Under the pieces are notes generated by a model. That model had not been told where the DNA came from. It made no database searches and worked only from the letters and a program-made list of their open reading frames with translations. The translations under genes were made by a program, and so were the position numbers. Positions 10,069 to 18,867 of a DNA stretch of 64,000 bases are shown here, one piece after another. This DNA comes from Thermoproteota archaeon (GTDB lineage Archaea > Thermoproteota > Methanomethylicia > Methanomethylicales > Methanomethylicaceae): assembly GCA_016882195.1 (NCBI GenBank), contig VGLU01000003.1, positions 1 to 64,000 on the forward strand, written 5' to 3'. Position 1 is the stretch's first letter. Every line of letters begins with the position of its first letter.

Positions 10069-10467
10069 ATGCCAGCACAGAAGAGGATGCCGATAGAACC
10101 CGCAGACACGTGGTCCTACGGCGTCATGTGGGATCACATCAGTGGGTGCCTCGAGCCGCTGACCGAGTTCCACGACAAGGAGACAGAACTTATGATCCGT
10201 ATAGACATGCCATGTGTGAAGCGAAAGGCAGACGTAGAGGTTAACCTTACAGAAGATACCGTGGCGATCGAGGCGAAGATGAACAGAGTGGTGCAGTACG
10301 AGAAATGGGGCACATTCCAGAGGGAGGCAAAGTTCTTCCGGTACTCGAAGATGTTCACCCTGCCCGCGAAGATCGACCCGGACCACTCTAAGGCGAGGTT
10401 CAAGGACGGCATACTGGAGCTCCACCTGCCCAAGAAGGAGAGGCGCTACAGCGTCAAGGTCGAGTGA
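10069..10467 (+). CDS. Hsp20/alpha-crystallin family small heat-shock protein
   Basis: From ATG 10069: ELMIRIDMPCVKRKADVEVNLTEDTVAIEAKM...ARFKDGILELHLPKKE. Confidence 0.85.
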   Translation: MPAQKRMPIEPADTWSYGVMWDHISGCLEPLTEFHDKETELMIRIDMPCVKRKADVEVNLTEDTVAIEAKMNRVVQYEKWGTFQREAKFFRYSKMFTLPAKIDPDHSKARFKDGILELHLPKKERRYSVKVE

Positions 10468-10523
10468 TCTGCTCTTATCGGCACGCACAACAAACGAAGG
10501 AACAAAAATAAAAACGCAGGCAA

Positions 10524-11636
10524 CTACGCTACCATCCTCTTCAGAACCGCCACAACCACGTCTATGCTGTCTAAGAACTCCTCGACCGAGACGTTCTCCA
10601 TGGGCGTATGATCCAGCTTCGAATTCCCGGGACCGTAGACCACCGCAGGCGTCCTGAACCTCCTCGCGAAGTCGTTCACGTCGCATGTCCCTGTCTTCCG
10701 TGAGAGCCTGCACTCCCTTCCCTTGCTCTCCCTCATGCTCTCTACAAATGCTCTAACGAGCTTTGAGTTCGGGTCCTCCTGATAGGGTGGATTCTCGTCA
10801 ATAAAGGTAATCTTGACCTCTGCCCTGCCCTCCCTCGCCCTGAAGTCGCTCAACACCGAGAGAACTTTTTCCTTCATTTCTGCTATGGTCACGGAGGGCG
10901 GAACCCTAACGTCCACCATTATCTCGCAGTTCGAAGGAACAGTATTGTCCTCGGCACCGCCCCTTATGCCAGTCACACAAATAGTCGGGATCTCGAACAA
11001 ATCCACCTCCCCTGCCCCTGCCCACTCCAGCTCCGTGGCGCGCAACCTCTCTATCAGCCTCATAGCCACGTAGACGGCGTTCTCAAAGAGCTGCGGTGCG
11101 CTCGCGTGACCCGGCGATGTCCTGCAGGTTGCCTTGAAGAGGAGCCGCCCCTTGTAACCCACGGTCACGGCGTAGACCCCGCTGGGCTCCCCGAATATGG
11201 CATAATCGTACCTCTCCTTCGACCGGGCGAGGAAGTGCTTCATCCCCTTGCTCTTCCCCTCCTCGTCCACCACAGCGAGGACCGTCACCGAGCCCTTGCC
11301 CCCGTCCTCGGCATACCTCTTCGCACCGCATATCAGAGCCGCCAGCGGGGACTTTGCATCCACCGCCCCTCTTCCGAATATCACCTTGCCCCTCTTCCTT
11401 ACCTCTATGGGGCCCTCAATGGTGTCCATGTGACCGCAGAGGAGGACCTTTGGTTTGCCCCTACCGTAGCGCCCCTCCACGTTCCCAACCTCGTCTACTT
11501 TAACGTCGAATCCTAGGCGGGTCATCTCATCTGCCAGAAATCTGGATATTGTCTCCTCCCTGCCGCTGGGGCTGTAGATCTCTAACAACTTGAGTAGCAG
11601 GGTTTCCGGGTATCTCTTGTCCATAGTATCAAGCAC
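10524..11636 (-). CDS. lysK: [LysW]-lysine/ornithine hydrolase (LysK-type M20 deacetylase)
   Basis: LLCGHMDTIEGP, GRGAVDAKSPLAALI, VDEEGKSKG; cluster context with lysJZYX. Confidence 0.9.
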   Translation of the reverse strand: MLDTMDKRYPETLLLKLLEIYSPSGREETISRFLADEMTRLGFDVKVDEVGNVEGRYGRGKPKVLLCGHMDTIEGPIEVRKRGKVIFGRGAVDAKSPLAALICGAKRYAEDGGKGSVTVLAVVDEEGKSKGMKHFLARSKERYDYAIFGEPSGVYAVTVGYKGRLLFKATCRTSPGHASAPQLFENAVYVAMRLIERLRATELEWAGAGEVDLFEIPTICVTGIRGGAEDNTVPSNCEIMVDVRVPPSVTIAEMKEKVLSVLSDFRAREGRAEVKITFIDENPPYQEDPNSKLVRAFVESMRESKGRECRLSRKTGTCDVNDFARRFRTPAVVYGPGNSKLDHTPMENVSVEEFLDSIDVVVAVLKRMVA

Positions 11637-12810
11637 CGAGCGCTCTCTTTTTCTCCTCTTCCCTTATTGCCGTTCCTACGACTGAGAGAACCTTCTCTGC
11701 CTCCTCCTTGGTTATGACGAGCGGCGGGAGCAGCCGGAGTACGGTCTTCCCTGCCTCCAGAACTATCACGCCCATCTCCAAGCACCGCAGTATGATGTTC
11801 ATGATCTCGAACCGCATCTCGATGCCCAACATCAGCCCTAATCCTCTAACCTCGCGGACAATCTTGCTGTCCAGGTCGGTGAACCCCTTCTTCAGGTAGC
11901 CGCCTATCGCACTGGCGTTCTCTACCAAGTTCTCCTTGAGTAGCGCGTCTATTGCACCGGCGCACGCCGCGCAGGCCAGCGGGTTGCCCCCGAAGGTGTT
12001 GGAGTGCTCGCCCCTCTTCAGCGAGTCCATTATGTCAGCGCGGGCGAACGTTGCGCCTATCGGCATCCCCCCTCCCAGTGCCTTGCTCGCGCATAAAATA
12101 TCTGGCCTTGCTCCGAAGTGCTGGTGCGCCCAGACCTTACCTGTCCTTCCGAAGCCGCTCTGCACCTCGTCCAGAACAAGAAGGACTCCCTTTCCGTCGC
12201 AGATCTCCCTGACCTGCCTGAGGTAATCCGGAGGAGGCACATTTATTCCGCTCTCGCCCTGTACGGGCTCCACAAAGACCGCGCCGACGCTCTCGTCAAT
12301 AAGCCCCTCAAGCTTGTCGGTCTTGCCGTAGGGCGCGAACTTTACGCCATCCAGTAGTGGCATGAAAGGCTCCCTGTACTTCGAGGCCCACGTCAGGGAG
12401 AGCGCGCCCATCGTCTTCCCGTGGAAGCTGTTAATCATCGCTACGAAGCCCTTCTTCTTCGTGTACTTGCGCACGAGCTTTATCGCCGTCTCTACAGACT
12501 CGGTTCCGGTGTTGCTCAGGAAGACCTTGTCCGTTCCTTCGGGCTTCATCTTCGCCAGCTTGGAGAGGCACTCCTCCCTGGCGTCGTTGTAGAACGAGCC
12601 GTGGCAGGTCAATAATTTCTCGGCCTGCCTCCTTACCGCCTCCACAACCTTGGGGTGGCAGTGCCCCAGCAGGGCTACCCCGTAGCCGCAGCTGCAGTCT
12701 ATGTACTCCTTGCCGTTTGAGTCCCAGACCCTGGCACCCCTTCCCTTCACCAAAGTCACGGGGCGTTTCCAGAAGGTATCTGCTAGGAATGTATCCTCGC
12801 ATCTGCTCAT
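11629..12810 (-). CDS. lysJ: [LysW]-aminoadipate semialdehyde/glutamate semialdehyde transaminase (LysJ/ArgD-type)
   Basis: YIDCSCGYGVALLGHCHPKVVEAV, SNTGTESVETAIKL, LDEVQSGFGRTGKVWAHQ; ATG overlaps upstream stop (ATGA at 12807-12810). Confidence 0.92.
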   Translation of the reverse strand: MSRCEDTFLADTFWKRPVTLVKGRGARVWDSNGKEYIDCSCGYGVALLGHCHPKVVEAVRRQAEKLLTCHGSFYNDAREECLSKLAKMKPEGTDKVFLSNTGTESVETAIKLVRKYTKKKGFVAMINSFHGKTMGALSLTWASKYREPFMPLLDGVKFAPYGKTDKLEGLIDESVGAVFVEPVQGESGINVPPPDYLRQVREICDGKGVLLVLDEVQSGFGRTGKVWAHQHFGARPDILCASKALGGGMPIGATFARADIMDSLKRGEHSNTFGGNPLACAACAGAIDALLKENLVENASAIGGYLKKGFTDLDSKIVREVRGLGLMLGIEMRFEIMNIILRCLEMGVIVLEAGKTVLRLLPPLVITKEEAEKVLSVVGTAIREEEKKRALGA

Positions 12811-13616
12811 AGTGATACCACCGTGCCGCACCTGCCCTCAAGAGCGTTTCTTAACGGGTTCTCTGTGAATCCTGAAGTTATTATGGCCTTACCTACGCCG
12901 CCCTTTATCGCGTCCACTGCAGCGTGAATCTTCGTGGACATGCCCGGTCCGATCTTTTCTAAAAGACCTTCCACCTCGAGCGCCCCCATCTTGGGGACGA
13001 CCTTTCCGTCAAGGAGAACGCCCTCCACGTCGGTGAGGTAGATTATCGCGTCAGCCTTTATCGCCTTCGCCACCGCGGCGGTGGTTCTGTCCCCGTCCAC
13101 GTTCAGTGGCTCGTACTGCAATCCCATCGCGAGCGGGGATATTACCGGCGTAATCCCTTGCTTCAGGAGGACTTCCAGCAGATCGCTGTTGACAGACGTT
13201 ATCCTCCCGGTGTAGCCGCCCTCGATGGCCCTCTTCTGCCCCTGCTTGTCCACTACCACCAGCCTCTGCTTCCTCTCAGCCCTGATGAGCCCGCCGTCGA
13301 AACCTGAGAGCCCCATGACGTTTATCCCAAAAGATTGTAGAGTGCCGACTATCTTCGTGTTTATGTGGCCCGCCATCACCATGGCGTATATCTCGGCGGT
13401 CTCCCTGTCCGTGTACCTGCTCTTGAACCCCTCTGGGGACATGACGAAGACCTGCTCCTTTCCGAGTCTCTTTGCCATCTCGGTGACCAGGTCGCCGCCG
13501 CCGTGGACCAGCACGATGCCGTGCTCCTTGGTTAGGGCTTTAAGGTCCTCTATCAAGGCGGTGTTGATGTCCTCGCCCTTTAGGAGGTCCCCGCCCATCT
13601 TCACCGTTACTCTCAT
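12807..13616 (-). CDS. lysZ: [LysW]-aminoadipate/glutamate kinase (ArgB/LysZ)
   Basis: VKMGGDLLKG, LVHGGGDLVTEMAKRLG, GPGMSTKIHAAVDAIKGGVGKAIITSG. Confidence 0.92.
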   Translation of the reverse strand: MRVTVKMGGDLLKGEDINTALIEDLKALTKEHGIVLVHGGGDLVTEMAKRLGKEQVFVMSPEGFKSRYTDRETAEIYAMVMAGHINTKIVGTLQSFGINVMGLSGFDGGLIRAERKQRLVVVDKQGQKRAIEGGYTGRITSVNSDLLEVLLKQGITPVISPLAMGLQYEPLNVDGDRTTAAVAKAIKADAIIYLTDVEGVLLDGKVVPKMGALEVEGLLEKIGPGMSTKIHAAVDAIKGGVGKAIITSGFTENPLRNALEGRCGTVVSL

Positions 13617-14671
13617 ACGGGCCTTACTCCAGTGAACCTGATTCCGGTCCTCTCGTCAACGCTGATCATGAGGTTGAAGTTCTGAACTGCCTGTCCGGCT
13701 GCGCCCTTCAGCATGTTGTCGATGGCGCCAAAGGTCACCAGCCTCTTCGCATGCGGGTCGATCTCGAACCCCACATCGCAGAAGTTCGATCCGATCACGT
13801 TCTTCGGGTCCGGGAGCAGATGGAGACCTTTGTGGTCCTTCACGATCCTCACGAAGGGCTCGTTCTGGTACATCTCCCTGCACACCTTCCACATCTCCTG
13901 GTTCGTCACCTCCCTCGTCAGGAAAGAGTGGCCGGTTGCCATTATCCCCCTCACCATGTCTACGGCGTGAGGGGTCAATGCGACGGTCACCTTCTCGCTG
14001 TTTGCCTTCAGCGATAGCTCCTGCTCTATCTCCGCTGTGTGCCTGTGCATAGAAGGTTTGTACGCCCTCACCAAATTTGAGTGTTCGGGGTGGTGGCTCG
14101 CCTCGCTCACGCCGATTCCGGCCCCAGACGAGCCGATCTTTGCGTCCACCACGACCCTGTCCTTCTCCACCGCCCCAGTCTTTATGGCAGGGGCAAGGCT
14201 GAGTATGCTTGCGGTGGCGATGCAGCCCGGGTTTGCCACGAGCTTTGCTTTCCTTATCTCATCCCTGTGGAACTCAGGCAGACCGAAGACCGCCTCCTGA
14301 AGCAGCTCGGGGCACGGATGTTCCCAGCCATACCATTTGGGGTAGTCGTCCTTGTTCTTCAGCCTGAAGTCGGCGCTCAGGTCAATTACCCTCACCCCTC
14401 TCTCCAACAGTTTCTTTGCGACCGGGGCGGATACGCCGTGCGGTAGCGCGAGGAATACGAACTCGCAGCTCTCCGCCACCCTCTCCAAGTCCGGCTCTAC
14501 GAACTTCAGCTCGGTGAGTTTCCTCAGCTGCGGGTGGAGCCTGAATACTGGCTCGCCGGCGTTCTCCCTCGACGTGGCTACCTTCACGTCCGCCTCTGGG
14601 TGATTTATCAGAATCCTAAGGAGTTCTCCTCCTGTATAACCTGAAGCACCTACGATCCCCACGGTCTTCAT
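13613..14671 (-). CDS. lysY: [LysW]-aminoadipyl/glutamyl-phosphate reductase (ArgC/LysY)
   Basis: VGIVGASGYTGGELLRIL, ANPGCIATASILSLAP, SSGAGIGVSEASHHPEHSNLVRAYKPSMHRHTAEI. Confidence 0.93.
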   Translation of the reverse strand: MKTVGIVGASGYTGGELLRILINHPEADVKVATSRENAGEPVFRLHPQLRKLTELKFVEPDLERVAESCEFVFLALPHGVSAPVAKKLLERGVRVIDLSADFRLKNKDDYPKWYGWEHPCPELLQEAVFGLPEFHRDEIRKAKLVANPGCIATASILSLAPAIKTGAVEKDRVVVDAKIGSSGAGIGVSEASHHPEHSNLVRAYKPSMHRHTAEIEQELSLKANSEKVTVALTPHAVDMVRGIMATGHSFLTREVTNQEMWKVCREMYQNEPFVRIVKDHKGLHLLPDPKNVIGSNFCDVGFEIDPHAKRLVTFGAIDNMLKGAAGQAVQNFNLMISVDERTGIRFTGVRPV

Positions 14672-15531
14672 CGCTTTGCCTCCCTCAGAGCGTAATCGAT
14701 TATCATGCCAGGTATGTCAACACCTGTAGCCGGCACCGTATTCTTAAACTCAACGGTGCTGTTGATCTCGTGAACTACCAGCCTGCCGTCTTCCTCCATC
14801 ATGTCTACTCCGAAGACTCCTCCGCCGACGGCGTTTGCCGCCTTAAGCGCAAGCTCCCTTAGCTCGTCGGTGACCGGGCACCTCTCAACCCTCCCACCCC
14901 TGGCGGTGTTGCTCCTCCAGTCATCCGTGGTAATCACCCTGTAGATCGCAACGGGAACGTCGTCCCCTATGACGAAGACCCTCAGATCCCTCGGCGGTCT
15001 CTTGACCATCTCTTGGGCGTAGTATATTTGGTAGAGCGGGAACATCATCTCCCTGTGCTCAAGAGCGACGGTGGCGGAGGTCCTGTCGTTCAGCAGCGAG
15101 ACCAGCCTCCCCCAGCTCCCCACCACCGGCTTCAAAATTGCGGGGTAGCCGAGCTCCTGTAGCGCATCAAGGGTTGAGTCCACCGTGAACGCCATATACG
15201 TCCGGGGGGTCGGTATGCCGTGCCTCTTGAATATGAGGGTGTTCAGGACCTTATTCCCGCAGAGTTCGGCGGTGCTGTACCTATTTATAACAGGCACCCC
15301 GTAGCTCTCCAGCGCGGCCGTCGCGTGCATCCCCCTGAAGTGACCCACGCACCTCTGGACAACTACGTCCCCTATCTCCTTTGGCTTGCTATTGGAGGTG
15401 AGATCGAAGAAGATCTTCTCAGCGTCCACCAAAGAGAAGTCCACTCCCTTCTTCTCGCATGCCGTGTAGAGTGCCTTCTCCTCCCACCTCATATGATCGA
15501 AGAGTATGTTCAGCTTGGGCATTATTACCAA
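14668..15531 (-). CDS. lysX: LysX/ArgX ATP-grasp ligase (aminoadipate/glutamate-LysW ligase)
   Basis: RimK-like ATP-grasp: LFDHMRWEEKALYTACEKKGVDFSLVDAEKI, GYPAILKPVVGSWGRLVSLL, YAQEMVKRPPRDLRVFVIGD; start may be 15522. Confidence 0.92.
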   Translation of the reverse strand: MVIMPKLNILFDHMRWEEKALYTACEKKGVDFSLVDAEKIFFDLTSNSKPKEIGDVVVQRCVGHFRGMHATAALESYGVPVINRYSTAELCGNKVLNTLIFKRHGIPTPRTYMAFTVDSTLDALQELGYPAILKPVVGSWGRLVSLLNDRTSATVALEHREMMFPLYQIYYAQEMVKRPPRDLRVFVIGDDVPVAIYRVITTDDWRSNTARGGRVERCPVTDELRELALKAANAVGGGVFGVDMMEEDGRLVVHEINSTVEFKNTVPATGVDIPGMIIDYALREAKR

Positions 15532-15622
15532 CCCTGTTAGATTCGAATAACGAAATTATTTAAATGTTTCGCTTAATAAATATTTGTTAATATTACGTTT
15601 TAAGAACCTAATATTGCGACTT

Positions 15623-16045
15623 TCAAACCCAAGACCTTAGGACTATCATGGAGCTGGTCTTGGCGACGCCCTCTATCCGCCTCACCTCGTCGATGTACTT
15701 GTTTATCTCCTGGATGCTCCTGCCGGAGGCTATGGCGATGATGTCGACCTCGCCCGCCACCTCGAAAACCTGGTCGATTCCAGCGATCTTCTTCACGGCC
15801 TGCGCGATGACCGGGTTGGGGTGTGAGGGCTGAACCGATACGAGAATTGCCGCCCTGACCTTCTCGCCTGTGTCGACCTCCACCGTGAACCTCTTTATTA
15901 TCCCGTCCTCCTGCAGCCTCTCCACCCGCTTCCGGACGGCCGCCTCAGAGAGCCCGACCTCGTCAGCGATCTTTGTGAACGGGACCCTGGCGTTATCCTT
16001 CAGGAAGGCTAGAATCTTCTGGTCGATCTCGTCTATCTCCCGCAT
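15623..16045 (-). CDS. Lrp/AsnC family regulator (LysM-like by position)
   Basis: MREIDEIDQKILAFLKDNARVPFTKIADEVGLSEAAVRKRVERLQEDGIIKRF plus RAM domain; N-terminal extension in ORF track (to 16216) is element-derived. Confidence 0.85.
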   Translation of the reverse strand: MREIDEIDQKILAFLKDNARVPFTKIADEVGLSEAAVRKRVERLQEDGIIKRFTVEVDTGEKVRAAILVSVQPSHPNPVIAQAVKKIAGIDQVFEVAGEVDIIAIASGRSIQEINKYIDEVRRIEGVAKTSSMIVLRSWV

Positions 16046-16080
16046 GGGATGCCCCCCACTGATATATCGGTTTGAATGCG

Positions 16081-16260
16081 TGACCTCCTCCCACAGCCTG
16101 AAGGCTGAGGCTTCCACTTTTCCTGTCGGTTGCCTCCTCACAGCCTCTGCTCGGAGGGCGTTTTGTGGAGGCTTTTTCCCTTTCAGGGTACTCCAGGTTC
16201 CTGCTTCATCCACCAAGGCTCGATCCCCATTAGGGTTACGGAGGCCCCAGAGTCAGGTCT
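16081..16260 (-). ncRNA. Candidate omegaRNA/reRNA-type region at the right end of the TnpB-type element
   Basis: Inference: in IS605 elements the guide RNA spans the tnpB 3' end and RE; both are retained here with an upstream TATA-like sequence. Confidence 0.35.
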
Positions 16261-16293
16261 CATGTCATCGACCACGCACAGGCGCTTTAGGGG
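16183..16293 (-). pseudogene. TnpB C-terminal tail remnant
   Basis: Minus-strand reading GPPLKRLCVVDDMRPDSGASVTLMGIEPWWMKQEPGVP*, resembles archaeal TnpB C-terminal tails; no catalytic domain remains. Confidence 0.6.
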
Positions 16294-16426
16294 TGGCCCC
16301 TCCCTGCATCCGAGTGATACTTTGCTGAGAGGCTATAAAAAGTTTCGGCTTTCATCCCCGGCCTAAAGTTCTGGGGACTTCCCGCCGATTGAGTTAAAAA
16401 GTTGAGCGAAAACGTATCCATTTGCA

Positions 16427-16837
16427 TTAATTAAGACTAACTTCGAAGCACCTGACTCTATCTCCGCCGATCTCCTTTATACCTGAGTCCGTAGTAAGTA
16501 TCTTCGCCCCCAGGCTCTCTCCTTCGCTCATTAAAAAACAATCAGCCAGCGCGAGGCGATTTCTTGTCCTTATCTTAAGAATGGCGGCATTTTCCGTAAC
16601 GTTCCCTTTGGGTGGCAACTGTTTTACCCTGGAGTTCCTAATGGAGTCGTATCTTATCTTCGCCATCTCCAACCCAAACTCCTCTGCCGTCTTGTAGTAG
16701 AATTCCGCCAGCGTTACCTCAGAGACGAAACCCTCGCTCTCCCCACGGTTGACCTCTTCAAAGTAACCTCTTACCTTGGAATTGCCTGCGAAATATAAGA
16801 AAAGGACTCCTGCATCGAAGATGTACCTACTTCTCAA
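16427..16837 (-). CDS. vapC: PIN-domain toxin (VapC family)
   Basis: YIFDAGVLFLYFAGN, EVTLAEFYYKTAEEFGLE, LALADCFLMSEGESLGAKILTTDSGIKE. Confidence 0.85.
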   Translation of the reverse strand: MRSRYIFDAGVLFLYFAGNSKVRGYFEEVNRGESEGFVSEVTLAEFYYKTAEEFGLEMAKIRYDSIRNSRVKQLPPKGNVTENAAILKIRTRNRLALADCFLMSEGESLGAKILTTDSGIKEIGGDRVRCFEVSLN

Positions 16838-17057
16838 GCTCCAATTCCCTCTTCTTGTCGGCCAAGTGTGCCCTAGCGACCTTGAGCATTCTCTCCCCGT
16901 CTATGCCAAATGATTCCTCAAACGACTTGACAGGCACGATCTTCAATTCCTTGTCTGTTGCCTTGAGCATAACAGTCGACCCTATCCCAAACTTCCTCCT
17001 AACCTCCACGGGTATGGCTATCTGTCCCTTTCTGGAAACCCTGAGCAACCGTTCCAT
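16827..17057 (-). CDS. vapB: AbrB/MazE-type antitoxin (VapB)
   Basis: LLRVSRKGQIAIPVEVRRKFGIGSTVMLKATDKELKIVPV swapped-hairpin AbrB domain; overlaps vapC start. Confidence 0.88.
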   Translation of the reverse strand: MERLLRVSRKGQIAIPVEVRRKFGIGSTVMLKATDKELKIVPVKSFEESFGIDGERMLKVARAHLADKKRELELEK

Positions 17058-17078
17058 AAGGATCCCGACCGTTAATAA

Positions 17079-17138
17079 GTAAAACAGAAGATATAAGTTT
17101 TACCTTAGTCAAAGTAAAACTATGGAATGACGTTTTAC
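17079..17138. promoter_or_regulatory. Four-copy alternating GTAAAAC/GTTTTAC repeat upstream of vapBC (candidate operator)
   Basis: GTAAAAC 17079-17085, GTTTTAC 17097-17103, GTAAAAC 17114-17120, GTTTTAC 17132-17138; 17-18 bp periodicity, overlapping a TATA-like sequence (minus strand TTATATC). Confidence 0.55.
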
Positions 17139-17287
17139 AAGGCTGAGCGATAAAATCACAAAACATTGTGTCACCTGAAATAATGCAGGGCTTTTAAGCC
17201 AAGCTGACAATGCCTGAAAGAGGTAAAGGGTACACGAAATATCCTTTTTACCCAGTCAATATATAATCTGACACGGAGTGTCCTCAC

Positions 17288-18763
17288 GTGGGCGTCTCTT
17301 TGGGAAGCAGTGTCGAGAGTGGCTCCGTCGTTCATACTTGGAGGAGGACCACGACTATAGACATAAGGGTCCCCCCCGAGCAGCTGACTCCCCTATTAGA
17401 CTTTATAACCGGCGCGCTTGAACGAAGCCCCTACCTCTCGCAGCTCTCCCGTTCGTCGATAGAAGGGGGCGCCCTTCTGCAGTACCGCCTGAACGCGCAG
17501 GACGGCAGTGTTCTTGACGTAGCCGTGAAGTTCCTGGCGGACAGGGTCGAAATATACTACGCCCCATACCCGCCCGAGTCAATAAAGAAAAAGGACTACC
17601 TCGGTTTGGATGTGGAGCTGGAGACGATCATAAGGTCCTACTTCGCAGACCAGAGCAGAGCCTCCCTCTACCTGGTCTTCTCGCCCAAGATGAAGCTCCT
17701 GCCGGGCAAGAAGGAGGGAGGGATAAAGAAGCTGATCGCCTCGGTCATCTTCGGGAACTTCCTCTACTTCTTTGTGCTTATCCTGTTCGTTGGGATATTC
17801 CTCTACCAGTTCCTCCTCATGTGGACCCCCATCGTGCTGGTGCTGATGCAGTTCGTCATAGTGATCTTCGCAAACAACCTGGTGGCATACAGGGGGGAGC
17901 TGGACATCACAGCGGACAACGCCTCGATACACATTGCCGAATTAAGGATGAAGCGGAACGAGTTCGACCAGGTCATAAGGAGCTGCATGCCCAAGATAAC
18001 CGAGGTGAAGAAGGAGATATATGATCAAACACTGGCGGTGGGGAAGGAGCTGGATCAGAATACGATTGTAAGGGCGCTCAACCAGTACGGCTCCGTCTGC
18101 GCCCCCGAGTCCGTCAGGATCAAGAGTGTCAACGTCTACAACATCGTGAAGGAGCTGGCGGCGAGGTTCGGGTTTGGCGAGCCGCGAATCACACTGCTGA
18201 ATGTGCTGCCGCCCAACGCAGCCGCGACCGGGATCTCCCCGAAGAGGGCTACCGTTCTGGTGACGAGCGGGCTCATTGCCTCCATGAACGAGGAGGAGAT
18301 AAAGACGGTGCTGGCGCACGAGTTCAGCCACGTGAGGGCGAGGGACCCCTTGGTGCTGATGACGCTGGCCACGCTGGAGTACCTGACGCGCGTGTATCTG
18401 TTCTGGCCCCTGCTCATGGCGTTCGGCCTGATCATCGACCTTGCCTACCTGTTCTTCTCGTTCACGCTGCTCTTCTTCGTGGCGAAGTTCCTCGAGGCAC
18501 GGGCGGACCTGGACGCCGCGGTCATGACCGGGCAGCCGAAGGTGCTCGCCGGGTCGCTGAGAAAGCTCGGTCTCTACAAGTACCAGTCCCGGGTCTTCGA
18601 ACTCGTTAACTCCGGGGAGTGGCTGAAGTGGGACCCGCACCCACCGATGTACTACCGGATAAGGACGCTGGACAACCTCGATGTCTCCAAGATGAGGCAC
18701 ACGTTCCTTTCTGCCATAAAGGGTTGCGTCCGAGGTTTTGTGGACTCGCTCAGCGGCAAGTGA
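17288..18763 (+). CDS. M48 family (HtpX-like) membrane metalloprotease
   Basis: VLAHEFSHVRARDPLVL zinc motif with flanking TM segments, EARADLDAA. Confidence 0.88.
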   Translation: MGVSLGSSVESGSVVHTWRRTTTIDIRVPPEQLTPLLDFITGALERSPYLSQLSRSSIEGGALLQYRLNAQDGSVLDVAVKFLADRVEIYYAPYPPESIKKKDYLGLDVELETIIRSYFADQSRASLYLVFSPKMKLLPGKKEGGIKKLIASVIFGNFLYFFVLILFVGIFLYQFLLMWTPIVLVLMQFVIVIFANNLVAYRGELDITADNASIHIAELRMKRNEFDQVIRSCMPKITEVKKEIYDQTLAVGKELDQNTIVRALNQYGSVCAPESVRIKSVNVYNIVKELAARFGFGEPRITLLNVLPPNAAATGISPKRATVLVTSGLIASMNEEEIKTVLAHEFSHVRARDPLVLMTLATLEYLTRVYLFWPLLMAFGLIIDLAYLFFSFTLLFFVAKFLEARADLDAAVMTGQPKVLAGSLRKLGLYKYQSRVFELVNSGEWLKWDPHPPMYYRIRTLDNLDVSKMRHTFLSAIKGCVRGFVDSLSGK

Positions 18764-18867
18764 TGCGGCAGCCAGCGGATCTTCATGCAAACTGCCATCG
18801 CGTAAAGCTGCCACCCCTGAAAGATGATCCGATAGCCTTTTCTTTTTTCTGTTTTATATGTCCAGCT

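Larger units (their letters stand above)
16081..16388 (-). mobile_element. Internally deleted IS200/IS605 TnpB-type element (PATE/MITE-like)
   Basis: Minus strand: LE-type hairpin GGCGGGAAGTCCCCAGAACTTTAGGCCGGGGATGAAAGCC, TATA-like TTTTTATAG, residual C-terminal ORF ending MGIEPWWMKQEPGVP*, then RE hairpin GAAGCCTCAGCCTTCAGGCTGTGGGAGGAGGTCA. Confidence 0.7.

Noticed and set aside
15623-16216. 197-aa ORF start for the Lrp gene with N-terminus MVDEAGTWSTLKGKKPPQNALRAEAV...
   Set aside because: The first 57 residues are translation of the IS605-type right end; MREIDEIDQ at 16045 is the natural Lrp start.
16130-16366. 78-aa plus-strand ORF MPPHSLCSEGVLWRLFPFQGTPG...
   Set aside because: Antisense to the mobile-element remnant; no protein character.
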